Shown here: in pieces, positions 53,730 through 62,740 of the stretch
Layout: each line of letters begins with the position of its first letter
Position numbering within the stretch: position 1 is the stretch's first letter
Assembly: GCF_044547355.1 (NCBI RefSeq)
Contig: NZ_JBIUAG010000019.1
Location: 118,298 to 182,297 of the forward strand
Source: Kutzneria sp044547355
Lineage (GTDB): Bacteria; Actinomycetota; Actinomycetes; Mycobacteriales; Pseudonocardiaceae
Direction: 5' to 3'
Length of the DNA stretch: 64,000 nt
Translations under genes and position numbers: made by a program
The notes under the pieces: model-generated
What the model was told of the DNA's origin: nothing
Databases searched by the model: none
Seen by the model: the letters and a program-made list of their open reading frames with translations, nothing else

Positions 53730-56700
53730 ATGGAAATTCGGCTTCTCGGGCCGGTCCAGGCCCGGATCGGGGAGACGGTCGTCGACCTCGGGCCCCGGCA
53801 GCGCCGGCTCGTGCTGGCGGTGCTGGCGCTCGAGGTGAACCGGCTGGTCCCGGTGGACCGGCTGGTCGAGCTGGTGTGGCCGGTGCGGCCGCCCCGCACG
53901 GCCTCGCACGCCGTGCGGGTCTCGGTGTCGAGCATCCGGGCCCTGCTCTCGGAGGCCGGGGCCGACCTGACGGTGGTCACGCGGGGATCCGGCTACCAGC
54001 TGCGGGCCGATCCGATGCTGATCGACGTGCACCGGTTCCAGGAGCTGCTGACCCGCTCCCGGGACGCCGCCGACGACCAGACCCGGCTGGCCCGGCTGGA
54101 CGAGGCGCTGGCCCTGTGGCGCGGCCCGGCGCTGGTCGACACGGCCGACGCCGAGGTGGTGGACCAGCTGGTCGGCGGGGTCACCGAGACCCGGCTGGTG
54201 GCCCAGGAGGACCGGTTCGAGACGCTGCTGCGGCTGGGCCGGCACCAGGAGGCGCTGGGCGAGCTGACGACTCTCGTCGACCAGCACCCGACCCGGGAAC
54301 GCCTGGTCGGGCAGCTGATGCTGGCGCTGCACCGCGGCGGCCAGAGCAGCCGGGCGCTGGCGGTGTCGCGGCGGACCCGCACGGTGCTGGCCGAGGAGTT
54401 GGGCATCGACCCCGGCGACGAGCTGAGCCGGCTGGAACTGGCCATCCTGCGCAACGACCAGGCGCTGACGATCAGCGCCGGCCAGCCGGCGGTGGCGAAG
54501 ACCGCGCCGGCGCTGCTGCCGCCGGCCATCGGCGACTTCACCGGCCGTGAGGGCCAGTTCGAGGCCCTGGACCAGGCCGGCGCGGTGACGCTGCTGGTCG
54601 GCACGGCCGGCGTCGGCAAGACCGCGCTGGCCGTGCAGTGGGGCCACCGGGCGCGGGCGGACTTCCCGGACGGGCAGCTCTACGTCAACCTCAACGGCTA
54701 CTCGGTCGGCCCGCCGGTGCAGCCCGTGCAGGCGCTGTCCCAGTTCCTCCGGGCCGTGGGCGTGCCGCCGGACCAGGTGCCGGTGGACCTGGCCGAGGCG
54801 GCCGGCCTGTACCGGTCGCTGCTGGCCGACCGGACGATGCTGGTGCTGCTGGACAACGCCGTGAGCGCCGAACAGGTGCGGCCGCTGCTGCCGGCCGGCG
54901 CGCGCTGTCGGGTCGTGATCACGAGCCGGGACCGCCTGGACGGCCTGGTCGCGCTGGACGCGGCCCAGCGGCTGGCATTGGACGTGCTGTCCCCGGACGA
55001 CGCGATGGCGTTGCTGCGGCGGATGATCGGCGGCGAGCGCATCGACGCCGAACCGGACTCGGCCCGGGAGCTGGCCGGCATGTGCGCGCATCTGCCGCTG
55101 GCGCTGCGGATCACCGCCGCCCAGCTGGTGAACCACCCGTCACGGCCGATCTCCGACTACGTCGCCACCCTGGACCAGAACGACCTGCTGACCTCGCTGC
55201 GTATCGACGGCGACGAGCAGAGCGCCGTGCGCGCCGCGTTCGACCTGTCGTACTCGGGGCTGAAGCCGGAGGCGCAGGAACTGTTCCGCCGCTTGGGTTT
55301 GGTGCCGGGGCCGGACATCAGCGCGCAGACCGCGGGGGTGCTGATCGGGGCGGCCCCGTGCGAGGCGGCGCGGCTGCTGGACCAACTCGCCGCCGCGCAT
55401 CTCGTCGACCAGCCGGTGTTCGGCCGCCACACCTGCCACGACCTGTTGCGGCACTACGCCCGTGAACGCGCCGACGAGCAGGACAGCGCCGAGGAGCGGG
55501 CGAACGTGCTGTGCCGGCTGCTCGACGAGTACCTGCGGCACGCCCGCGCGGCGGTCGGGGTGCTGTACCCGCACATGCTGCAACTGGCCCCGCCGACCAA
55601 GGACCTGTTCCACGACTTCGCGTCCGCGCTCGCCTGGCTGGACGTGGAGCGGCCCAGCCTGATCGCGGCCATCCACCACGCCGCGCGGGCCGGGCAGCGG
55701 GAGCGGGCCTGGCTGCTGGCCGACGCCATCCGCGGATATCTGTTCCAGCGCGGGGAGTTCGCCGACTGGTTCGCCACCGCGCGCCTCGCGCTCACGCTGG
55801 CCACCGACGAGCCCAAGGCCAAGGCCGCTGCCCTGTTCAGCCTCGGCACCGCGCACTACGGCGTGAACCAGTACGCCGAGGCGACCGAGGTGTGCACGGC
55901 CGCGCTGGACCTGTGCCGGGAGGCCGAATGGCTGGAGGGGCAGGCGTCGGTGCTCAACAACCTCGGCGTGATCGCCATGTCCGCCGGCAAGTTGGCCGAG
56001 GCCGCCGCGCAGTGCGAGCAGGCGCTGCGGATCGGGCTGCGGCTGGGCAACCGGCACATCGAGGAGATGGCGCTGAGCAATCTCGGCCTGGTGTCCCACC
56101 TGCGGGGCGAGGCGGACCGGTCGGTGGACTTCTACCGGCGGGCGCTGACCGTGCAGCGGGAGATCAACCCCGGCGGTGACGGCGTGGTGCTGATCTATCT
56201 CAGCGCCGCGCTGTGTCAGCGCGGCGACCTCGTGGAGGCGCTGGACAGCTGCGCCACCGGGCTGGAGTGTTGCCGGCAGATCGGCGCGCGCATCGAGGAA
56301 GCCCAGTCGCAGGCCTACCTCGCCGAGATCCACCACGCCGCCGGCCGACGCGACGAGGCGCTGGCCGCCGCCCACGCCGCCATCGAGCTCAGCGTCGAGC
56401 TCGGCGACCTGCGCACCGAGTCGTGGGGTCGGATGACGCTCGGCCAGATCCTCGGCGCCACCGAGGAATGCGAACGCGCCCTCACCCTCGCCCGAGCCAT
56501 CGGCGCGCGGCACAACGAGTGCGAGACCCTGATCATCATGGCCGCCAACCTGGTGCGCGACGGCGCCACCGCGCCGGCCTGCGACTACGCGCAGCACGCC
56601 CTGAGCATCGCCCGGGACGCCGGCTACCTGGCGTTGGAAGGGCGGGCGCTGTCCGTGCTGGCCGACATCTTCCTCGACGGGCCCCAGCCCGTGCGGGCCG

Positions 56701-56906
56701 CCGAGCTGGCCACCGAAGCCCTTTCCGTGCAACGACAATCCGGCGACCGCCTCGGCATCGCCGCCACCCTGTGCATCCTCGGCATCGCCCTGCGCGCCAC
56801 CGTCGGCCCCGACGCCGCCCAGCCCCACTGGCGCGAGGCCCGCGCCCTCTACGCCCGCTGCCACGCCCCCGAACCCGCCCGCCTCACCGCCCTGCTCGCC
56901 GCCTGA
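53730..56906 (+). CDS. SARP/AfsR-type regulator: BTAD, NB-ARC and TPR domains (2)
   Basis: A 1058-aa regulator. The family N-terminus MEIRLLGPVQARIG opens an OmpR-like winged helix (to about 95), then BTAD (about 100-250, ending LGIDPGDELSRLELAIL). NB-ARC has Walker A GTAGVGKTALA at about 291 and VLVLLDNAVS as Walker B. A large TPR array follows (about 650-1050). ATG 53730 is chosen because of the conserved N-terminus and GGGGGA 4 bp upstream. The central NB-ARC segment resembles that of the 44016-46880 protein, indicating paralogy. It ends just before a 25-bp stem hairpin. Confidence 0.93.
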   Translation: MEIRLLGPVQARIGETVVDLGPRQRRLVLAVLALEVNRLVPVDRLVELVWPVRPPRTASHAVRVSVSSIRALLSEAGADLTVVTRGSGYQLRADPMLIDVHRFQELLTRSRDAADDQTRLARLDEALALWRGPALVDTADAEVVDQLVGGVTETRLVAQEDRFETLLRLGRHQEALGELTTLVDQHPTRERLVGQLMLALHRGGQSSRALAVSRRTRTVLAEELGIDPGDELSRLELAILRNDQALTISAGQPAVAKTAPALLPPAIGDFTGREGQFEALDQAGAVTLLVGTAGVGKTALAVQWGHRARADFPDGQLYVNLNGYSVGPPVQPVQALSQFLRAVGVPPDQVPVDLAEAAGLYRSLLADRTMLVLLDNAVSAEQVRPLLPAGARCRVVITSRDRLDGLVALDAAQRLALDVLSPDDAMALLRRMIGGERIDAEPDSARELAGMCAHLPLALRITAAQLVNHPSRPISDYVATLDQNDLLTSLRIDGDEQSAVRAAFDLSYSGLKPEAQELFRRLGLVPGPDISAQTAGVLIGAAPCEAARLLDQLAAAHLVDQPVFGRHTCHDLLRHYARERADEQDSAEERANVLCRLLDEYLRHARAAVGVLYPHMLQLAPPTKDLFHDFASALAWLDVERPSLIAAIHHAARAGQRERAWLLADAIRGYLFQRGEFADWFATARLALTLATDEPKAKAAALFSLGTAHYGVNQYAEATEVCTAALDLCREAEWLEGQASVLNNLGVIAMSAGKLAEAAAQCEQALRIGLRLGNRHIEEMALSNLGLVSHLRGEADRSVDFYRRALTVQREINPGGDGVVLIYLSAALCQRGDLVEALDSCATGLECCRQIGARIEEAQSQAYLAEIHHAAGRRDEALAAAHAAIELSVELGDLRTESWGRMTLGQILGATEECERALTLARAIGARHNECETLIIMAANLVRDGATAPACDYAQHALSIARDAGYLALEGRALSVLADIFLDGPQPVRAAELATEALSVQRQSGDRLGIAATLCILGIALRATVGPDAAQPHWREARALYARCHAPEPARLTALLAA

Positions 56907-56912
56907 CCTGAC

Positions 56913-56965
56913 GCTTGGAAGGGGGCTTTCCTCCACTCCGAGTGGAGGAAAGCCCCCTTCCAAGC
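56913..56965. terminator. Convergent terminator palindrome with 25-bp stem
   Basis: Perfect 25-bp arms (56913-56937 and 56941-56965) with a 3-nt loop, between the second SARP gene and the zinc-ribbon gene, which converge. AACGCCAGGAA plus GGCC just downstream (56981-56997) resembles the left arm of the 38515 palindrome. Confidence 0.85.
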
Positions 56966-57042
56966 CTCGCTGCCTGGCCGAACGCCAGGAACGGCCTCTG
57001 CCAAGCCAGCACTTCGGGGGTTGCGCGGAGGGGTGCGCCGCG

Positions 57043-58188
57043 CTAGCGGTGGTGGGTTGTCGGGGTGGTGTGGCTGGTGGTTGTGGTGCTGTGGCCGTGC
57101 AGCCAGAAGTAGAGGACCACGGCCAGCACGGCCAGCGCGGCCAGGACCGCGAGGAGGATCTTCAGCTTGCTGTACGGGCGCTCGCCCTGGACCTCGCCGG
57201 TGCGGCCGTTGACCAGGATCTGCCAGGTCTTGCCGCCGTAGAGGTAGCAGGCGATCCAGATCGGCAGCAGCATCAGCTTGAAGGTGACGGCGGTGAAGTT
57301 GGTGTTGACGCCGTCGACCCGCTGCTCGTCGCCGCCGATGTCGCGCCGGCAGTCGTCGTGGATGACGCCGGCCATCCGCCGCTTGGCCTCGTCGAGACCG
57401 GTCTCGGGCTCGACGTCGTAGCGCAGCGCGTTGAAGCCGGCCAGGTACTGCGGCGAGTAGGGCGCGGCCTCGGGCAGCGGCCACGGCGCGATCGCGTCGA
57501 CCTTGGCCGGCGGCACGTTGCCGGTGTTGGCCGGCACCAGCACGTCGTCGAAGAACCGGCTGACCTGACCGGAAACCGGGTACCAGCGGGTCTTCTGCAC
57601 CTGCCGGGTCTGCGTCCTGCCGTCGGAGTCGGTGTACCGCTCGGTGACGTAGTAGTGCTCGCCACGGGCCCCGGAGTAGCTGGAGTAGGTCTGCGAGTCG
57701 TAGGTCCAGTGCGGCACGTAGGTGCCGCGGGTGGACTCCGCCTCGCTGACCTTCTTCAGCGCGTTCGGCGCGAACCAGCGGGAGTTGATCCACTTGCGCA
57801 GCGACTCGCGCACGCCGTTGCGGTCCAGCATGAACGGCAGCACGGCCTCGGGCACGATCTGCCCGCTGGCATGGGGATCCATCACCAGCGGGCTGCCGCA
57901 GAACTGGCACAGCGTCGCGGTGTCGTTGCTCTGGGTCTGGGCCGCGCAGCGCTGGCACACGTAGACGTACGCGCCGAGCTGGGCGACCGGCTTGCGGGGC
58001 AGCGTGCCGAGTTCGGTTAACGCGTGCTCCTGGATCTGCTGGTCGCCGTGGCTGATCTGCTGCTCGTAGCCGCAGTACGGGCAGCGCATGGCGGCGGTGC
58101 CGGGCGCGAACTCGACGCGCGCGCCGCAGCCGCCACACGGAAAGGCGTTGGGGGACACGGTCCCGCCGGGCGTGAAGGGGCCGGTCAT
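57043..58188 (-). CDS. Zinc-ribbon membrane protein (YdjG-like)
   Basis: A 381-aa protein. The N-terminal treble of zinc-ribbon cysteine pairs is CGGCG...CPYCG (about 18-40), and a second set is CQRC...CQFCG (about 76-96). A long beta-rich middle and one TM segment near the C-terminus (LKILLAVLAALAVLAVVLYF, about 341-362) are followed by a His/Thr-rich tail. The pairing of a TFIIB-type zinc ribbon protein with an SPFH protein matches B. subtilis YdjG and YdjI, partners of the membrane-stress protein PspA. The SPFH gene is directly upstream (4-bp gap) on the same strand. PspA itself is absent from the window. Confidence 0.85.
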   Translation of the reverse strand: MTGPFTPGGTVSPNAFPCGGCGARVEFAPGTAAMRCPYCGYEQQISHGDQQIQEHALTELGTLPRKPVAQLGAYVYVCQRCAAQTQSNDTATLCQFCGSPLVMDPHASGQIVPEAVLPFMLDRNGVRESLRKWINSRWFAPNALKKVSEAESTRGTYVPHWTYDSQTYSSYSGARGEHYYVTERYTDSDGRTQTRQVQKTRWYPVSGQVSRFFDDVLVPANTGNVPPAKVDAIAPWPLPEAAPYSPQYLAGFNALRYDVEPETGLDEAKRRMAGVIHDDCRRDIGGDEQRVDGVNTNFTAVTFKLMLLPIWIACYLYGGKTWQILVNGRTGEVQGERPYSKLKILLAVLAALAVLAVVLYFWLHGHSTTTTSHTTPTTHHR

Positions 58189-58192
58189 CGGG

Positions 58193-59362
58193 TCACGCCT
58201 GCGGGGGCAGCGGCGGCGGGGTGGCGCCGAACAGCGGCCCCAGCTCCGGCACCTGCGCGGCCGGCGTCCACTGGGCCATGCCCTGGTGCCACACCAGGGA
58301 CTGCGGCGTCAGCACGCCCGCGGCGACCTGCTGGCGCAGGCCGTTGTCGTCGAACGGGCCGGCCTGCTGGCCGTTCGCCCCGACGTACCACTGGATCTGC
58401 GGCGGCAGCGGCGGCGGGGCCGGCTGCTGGTGTCCCGGCTGGGGGTAGCCCTGCGGGGGCGTGGCGTAACCCGGCTGCTGGTAGCCCTGCTGCGGGTATC
58501 CCGGCTGCTGGGGCTGGAACTGCTGCCCGACCCGCTGGCCCAGCGCCATGCCCAGGCCGACGCCGAGGCCCTCGCCCGCGCCGCCGGGGTTGTTGGCGGC
58601 GTCCTGGATGGCGTTGGCCGCCTGGAACTGGGTGTACTGGTTGAGGTCGCCGACGATGCCCATCTGGGTGCGCTTGTCCAGCGCGGCCTCGACCTCGGGC
58701 GGCAGCGAGATGTTCTCGATGACGAACTTGGGGATGGCGATGCCGACCGGGGCCAGCTCCTGGCTCAGCGCCTGGGCCAGCCGGTCGCCGATGTTGCCCT
58801 GCTGCGTGGCCAGGTCCAGCATCGGCACGCCCGAGGTGGCCAGCGCGGTGCCCAGCCGGCCGACGATGATCTGCCGCAGGTACTCGCCGACCTCCTCGGT
58901 GCGGAACTGCGGGTCGGTGCCGGCCAGCTCGCGCAGCAGGGCGGGCGGGTCGATCACCCGGATCGCGAACGCCCCGAAGGCGCGCAGCCGCACCATGCCG
59001 AACTCCGGGTCGCGCAGGATGACCGGATTCTGCGTGCCCCACTTGAGATCGGTGAACTGCCGGGTGTTGACGAAGTACACCTCGGCCTTGAACGGCGAGC
59101 TGAAGCCGTACTTCCAGCCCTTGAGGGTGGACAGGATCGGCATGTTCTGCGTCTGCAGGGTGTACATGCCGGGCGGGAACGCGTCGGCGATCTGCCCCTC
59201 GTTGACGAACACCGCGGCCTGCGACTCGCGCACCGTCAGCTTCGCGTTCATCTTGATCTCGTTGTCGTGGCGGGGGAACCGCCAGACAATGGTGTCCCGA
59301 CTGTCGTCGGTCCACTCGATGATGTCGATGAACTCGCCCTTGATCTTGTCGATCAGTCCCAC
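58193..59362 (-). CDS. SPFH-domain protein with C-terminal GYF_2 domain (YdjI-like)
   Basis: A 389-aa protein. The N-terminal SPFH/virion-core domain (about 1-235) reads MGLIDKIKGEFIDIIEWTDD and later NTRQFTDLKWGTQNP and FVIENISLPPEVEAALDKR. A Gln/Pro/Tyr-rich linker (about 275-320) is followed by a GYF_2/DUF4339 module (QWYVGANGQQAGPF, WHQGMAQWTPAAQVPEL; about 323-378). SPFH proteins assemble at membranes as rings or scaffolds. The linker-GYF end suggests recruitment of proline-rich partners. It is cotranscribed with the zinc-ribbon gene. Confidence 0.88.
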   Translation of the reverse strand: MGLIDKIKGEFIDIIEWTDDSRDTIVWRFPRHDNEIKMNAKLTVRESQAAVFVNEGQIADAFPPGMYTLQTQNMPILSTLKGWKYGFSSPFKAEVYFVNTRQFTDLKWGTQNPVILRDPEFGMVRLRAFGAFAIRVIDPPALLRELAGTDPQFRTEEVGEYLRQIIVGRLGTALATSGVPMLDLATQQGNIGDRLAQALSQELAPVGIAIPKFVIENISLPPEVEAALDKRTQMGIVGDLNQYTQFQAANAIQDAANNPGGAGEGLGVGLGMALGQRVGQQFQPQQPGYPQQGYQQPGYATPPQGYPQPGHQQPAPPPLPPQIQWYVGANGQQAGPFDDNGLRQQVAAGVLTPQSLVWHQGMAQWTPAAQVPELGPLFGATPPPLPPQA

Positions 59363-59418
59363 ACTTGCCCCCGTCTTCCAGGCCGGCCCCCGCCGACGCG
59401 TGACCCTACCAATCCGGC

Positions 59419-60153
59419 TCAGTCGTCGTCCCGGGAAGCACCGTTACGAGTGGCGCGCGCCGTCCACCGGACGCTGGTCACCTGCGGCTCCATGCTCAGC
59501 CGGGACACCGCCGACTCCATCTGCTTGTCGTCACGGCGGTCGGTCAGCAGGTCGGCGCGCACTTCGACGTAGCCCTCCACGGAGCTGTTACGACTGGACA
59601 CGGACTGAAGTTGGAACGAAGTGCCGGTCATTGACTGCACCAGCAATGCCCTAATGTGCGCCTCTGCGTCATCCTTGGTCACGGCCATGAAGGTGTATGC
59701 GGTCGTGATCTCCTCGCCCGAGGCCGGCCGGCGGTCCACCACCCGGCCGACCCAGCGCAGCACCACGTTGGCCACCAACACCACCACCGTGCCCGCCACC
59801 GCCGGCTCGTACAGCCCGGCGCCCGCCAGCGCGCCCACCGCGGCCGAGCACCACAGCGTCGCCGCGGTGTTCAGGCCCCGCACGTTCAGGCCGTCCCGCA
59901 TGATCACGCCGGCGCCGAGGAAACCGATGCCGGACACGATCTGCGCCGCCACCCGCGTCGGGTCCGCGCTGGCGTGTCCCGGCACCGTGTCGAAGCCGTA
60001 GCCGGACAAAAGAACAAAAAGGGTCGCCCCCGCCGCGACCAGCGCGTTGGTCCGCAGCCCGGCCATCCGCGCCCGGTACTGCCGCTCGAACCCGATCGCC
60101 GTGCCGAGTCCGACGCCCGCCAGCAGGCGCAGCGCCATGTCAAGGGTGTTCAC
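59419..60153 (-). CDS. mgtC: MgtC/SapB-family membrane protein
   Basis: A 244-aa protein with the MgtC membrane domain: LLAGVGLGTAIGFERQYR, GLRTNALVAAGATLFVLLSGY, GIGFLGAGVIMRDG, and LNTAATLWCSAAVGALAGAG. The soluble C-terminal ACT-like domain (about 155-230) follows. MgtC proteins aid growth at low Mg2+ and modulate the ATP synthase in Salmonella; that role is by family analogy. It lies 9 bp after the mgtA gene on the same strand, so it is part of the same operon. The Cys in TLWCSA is conserved across MgtC proteins. Confidence 0.92.
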   Translation of the reverse strand: MNTLDMALRLLAGVGLGTAIGFERQYRARMAGLRTNALVAAGATLFVLLSGYGFDTVPGHASADPTRVAAQIVSGIGFLGAGVIMRDGLNVRGLNTAATLWCSAAVGALAGAGLYEPAVAGTVVVLVANVVLRWVGRVVDRRPASGEEITTAYTFMAVTKDDAEAHIRALLVQSMTGTSFQLQSVSSRNSSVEGYVEVRADLLTDRRDDKQMESAVSRLSMEPQVTSVRWTARATRNGASRDDD

Positions 60154-60162
60154 GACAATTCC

Positions 60163-62562
60163 TCACAACCAGGCGGTGAACTTGCGGACATAGAAGGACT
60201 TCACGACCTGCACGAGTACGCAGTATCCAATAACGACGGTGGTCAGCCAGGGGAAGTAGGTGGCGGGCGGCGGGACGAGGCCGAACAGGCCGGTGAACGG
60301 CAGGAGCAGGCCGAGCGCGGCCATGGCGGCGGTGGCGGCCAGCACGGGCCAGGCGGCGCGGGAGCGCAGGCGCGGCGTGCGGATGACGTGCACGATCAGC
60401 AGTTGGGACAGCAGGCCCTCGACGAACCATCCCGTGTGGAAGGTCGCGGGGGAGTAGTGGCTCATGGCGGCGAACAGGGCCACGTCGAAGACGGAACTGA
60501 GCGGGCCGACCAACAGCATGAACCGGGCGAGGTCGCCGCCGGCCCACTTGCGAGGGGAGCTCACCTGCTCACGATCCACGCGATCCCACGGGATCGCCAG
60601 TTGAGCGATGTCGTAGAGCAGGTTCTGGACGAGCAGCTGGACCGGCAGCATCGGCAGGAAGGGCAGCAGCACGGCGGCGGCCAGCACGCTGAGCACGTTG
60701 CCGAAGTTGGAGCTGGCGGTCAGCTTGACGTACTTCATGGTGTTGGCGAAGGTGCGGCGGCCGGCGAGCACGCCGTTGGCCAGCACGGTGAGGTCCTTGC
60801 GCAGCAGGATCACCTCGGCGGTGTCCCGCGCGACCGGCAGCGCGCCGCCGACCGAGATGGCCAGGTCGGCCTCGCGCAGCGCGGCGGCGTCGTTCACGCC
60901 GTCGCCGAGGAAACCGACGGTGTGGCCGGCTTCACGCAACTCCCGGACGATCTCGGCCTTGCGGGCCGGTGTGGCGCGGGCGTGCACGGTGGCGTCGGCG
61001 ATGCCGATGTCGTGGCCGACCTTGCGCGCCACGGCCTCGTTGTCGCCGGTGACGACGACGATCTGCACGCCCAGCTCGCGCAGCTGCCGCAGGGCCGGGG
61101 CCGCCGACTCTTTCGGCGGGTCCTGGAAGAAGAGATGGCCGACCAGCTCGGCGCCGTCCTCATCGGACACCTGGTAGATCTCCCGGGCGCTGACCTCCTT
61201 GCGCCACACGCCGAGCACCCGTGTGCCGTCGGCCGCCGCGTCGTGGTCGACGGCCCCCTTGGTCACCAGCAGGTGCCGGCCCTCGGTGTCGCGCACGACC
61301 ACCGACATGCGCCGCCGCTCATGGTCGAACGGCAGCTCGTCGACCAGCCGCCAGCCGGCCTCGAGCAGGAGCCGGCGGTCCGGCTCGACGGCGTCGATCA
61401 CCGCGCGGTCGAAGGGGTTGCGCAGTCCGGTCGACAGTGTGGCGTTGAGGTAGGCCAGTTCCAGGGTCGGCTCGTCGGTGTGGTCGGCGAGCACGATCCG
61501 GTCGTCGGTGAGGGTGCCGGTCTTGTCCACGCACAGCACGTCCATCTGCCCGAACGCGTGCACGGCCCGTAGCCGCTTGACGATCACCTGACGCCGGGCC
61601 AGGTCGTTGGCCCCCTTGGCCAGGTTGGCCGCGACGATCACCGGCAGCATCTCCGGCGTCAGGCCCACCGCCACCGAGACCGCGAGCAGCGTCGCCTCGG
61701 TCCAGTCGCCGTGGGTCAGGCCGCTGACCGCCAGCACGATCGGGGCCAGCACCAGCGTGAACCGGATCAGCGTCCAGCTCACCGAGCGCATCCCGGCGTC
61801 GGTGTCGTGATCGGGTTCGGTGAGCCGGCTGGCGATGGCGCCGAGGTAGGTGGACCGGCCGGTGCCGACCACCATCGCCGTGGCCGAGCCGCCGACCACC
61901 GTGGAGCCGAGGAAGCAGAACACCGGTGAGTCGAGCACGTTGCCGGCGATCCGGTCGGTGGTCACGGTCTTGCGCACCGGCAGCGACTCGCCGGACAGCG
62001 TGGCCTGCTCGACCACGAGGCTGTTGGCGGTCAGCAGTCGGCAGTCGGCCGGCACCAGGTCCCCGGCCTTGAGGTGCACGACATCGCCCGGCACCAGCTC
62101 CTCGACCGGCACCTCGGCGGTGACCGCGCCCAGGGCCGCGGCCGCCGGCTCGGTGAACCGACGCGGTGAGCCGGTGCCGCGCTTGGCCACGGTCGCCGTT
62201 GTGGCGACCAGGTCCCGCAAGCGCTTGGCAGCCCGGTCCGAGCGGTGCTCCTGGGTGACCCGCAGCAGCACACTCACCAGCACCATCACGCCGACGGTGA
62301 CGGCGCCGGCGTAGTTGGCGGTGAGCAGCAGGACCAGGTCCAGGCCCAGCAGCAGGCCGACGAAGGGGCTGCGCAGCAGCCGCCGGGCCTGGCGGGGGCG
62401 GCGGTCGTCGCCGACCTCGTTGCGGCCGTGCCGGGCCAGGCGAGCATTGCGTTCGAGGGTGGTCAGCCCGGCCGGGCTGGCGCCGAGGTGGCGGATGAGG
62501 GCGCCGGCGTCCATCGCGGACAGCTCGGTGAGGGTGGCGGCGACGTGCGTCGTCCTGGTCAT
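60163..62562 (-). CDS. mgtA: Magnesium-transporting P-type ATPase (MgtA/MgtB type)
   Basis: A 799-aa type IIIB P-ATPase importing Mg2+. The phosphorylated Asp is D346 in DKTGTLTDD. The TGES loop is seen as ATLSGESLPVRK, and the hinge GDGVNDAAALREAD is present. PEMLPVIVAANLAKGA corresponds to TM4 with the PEMLP ion-binding motif of MgtA. About ten TM helices are present. It starts at ATG 62562 with GGGAG 7 bp upstream and a candidate short leader ORF 44 bp before it. mgtC follows by 9 bp, the usual pair for growth at low magnesium. Confidence 0.95.
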   Translation of the reverse strand: MTRTTHVAATLTELSAMDAGALIRHLGASPAGLTTLERNARLARHGRNEVGDDRRPRQARRLLRSPFVGLLLGLDLVLLLTANYAGAVTVGVMVLVSVLLRVTQEHRSDRAAKRLRDLVATTATVAKRGTGSPRRFTEPAAAALGAVTAEVPVEELVPGDVVHLKAGDLVPADCRLLTANSLVVEQATLSGESLPVRKTVTTDRIAGNVLDSPVFCFLGSTVVGGSATAMVVGTGRSTYLGAIASRLTEPDHDTDAGMRSVSWTLIRFTLVLAPIVLAVSGLTHGDWTEATLLAVSVAVGLTPEMLPVIVAANLAKGANDLARRQVIVKRLRAVHAFGQMDVLCVDKTGTLTDDRIVLADHTDEPTLELAYLNATLSTGLRNPFDRAVIDAVEPDRRLLLEAGWRLVDELPFDHERRRMSVVVRDTEGRHLLVTKGAVDHDAAADGTRVLGVWRKEVSAREIYQVSDEDGAELVGHLFFQDPPKESAAPALRQLRELGVQIVVVTGDNEAVARKVGHDIGIADATVHARATPARKAEIVRELREAGHTVGFLGDGVNDAAALREADLAISVGGALPVARDTAEVILLRKDLTVLANGVLAGRRTFANTMKYVKLTASSNFGNVLSVLAAAVLLPFLPMLPVQLLVQNLLYDIAQLAIPWDRVDREQVSSPRKWAGGDLARFMLLVGPLSSVFDVALFAAMSHYSPATFHTGWFVEGLLSQLLIVHVIRTPRLRSRAAWPVLAATAAMAALGLLLPFTGLFGLVPPPATYFPWLTTVVIGYCVLVQVVKSFYVRKFTAWL

Positions 62563-62606
62563 GGCGGAACTCCCAGCGGGCGCGGGCGAAGGCCGCGCGG
62601 CACTGG

Positions 62607-62663
62607 TCAGACGGACATGCGCCGGGCGGCCGCGGAACTGCGACTACTTCCGTCGGCACTCAC
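62607..62663 (-). CDS. Candidate leader ORF of mgtA (18 aa)
   Basis: GTG 62663 has GAGGAGG 8 bp upstream, stronger than the site of mgtA itself. It encodes MSADGSSRSSAAARRMSV and ends 44 bp before mgtA. It is plausible as a regulatory leader, since Salmonella mgtA and mgtCBR are controlled by leader peptides; here the peptide is Ser/Ala/Arg-rich, not proline-rich. The overlapping GTG at 62659 opens a longer frame running into mgtA, so a coding role is not certain. Confidence 0.4.
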   Translation of the reverse strand: MSADGSSRSSAAARRMSV

Positions 62664-62693
62664 CGCGACCACCTCCTCTCATCACCGTGCGTC

Positions 62694-62699
62694 ATCATA
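62694..62699 (-). promoter_or_regulatory. mgtA: Candidate mgtA -10 hexamer
   Basis: On the minus strand TATGAT (62699 to 62694) matches a -10 element, and a transcript beginning about 7 bp downstream would carry the leader ORF. No clear -35 hexamer is seen. About 40 bp away on the plus strand the LacI-type operators begin. Confidence 0.4.
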
Positions 62700-62740
62700 C
62701 CGGCTCGGTTGCGACTACCAGCGCAAACTTGTCGACGCCT

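Noticed and set aside
50979..55136. A 1,385-codon minus-strand frame
   Set aside because: Antisense to the FtsX permease and SARP genes; composition is typical of shadow frames and no motif is present.
44016..56906. Natural-product biosynthetic gene cluster
   Set aside because: Only regulators and an exporter are present; no polyketide, peptide or tailoring enzyme genes are adjacent.
62562..62659. Proline-containing leader frame from GTG 62659
   Set aside because: It does not stop before mgtA and continues as a long shadow frame; its start is 4 bp farther from the ribosome site than GTG 62663. Kept only as an alternative.
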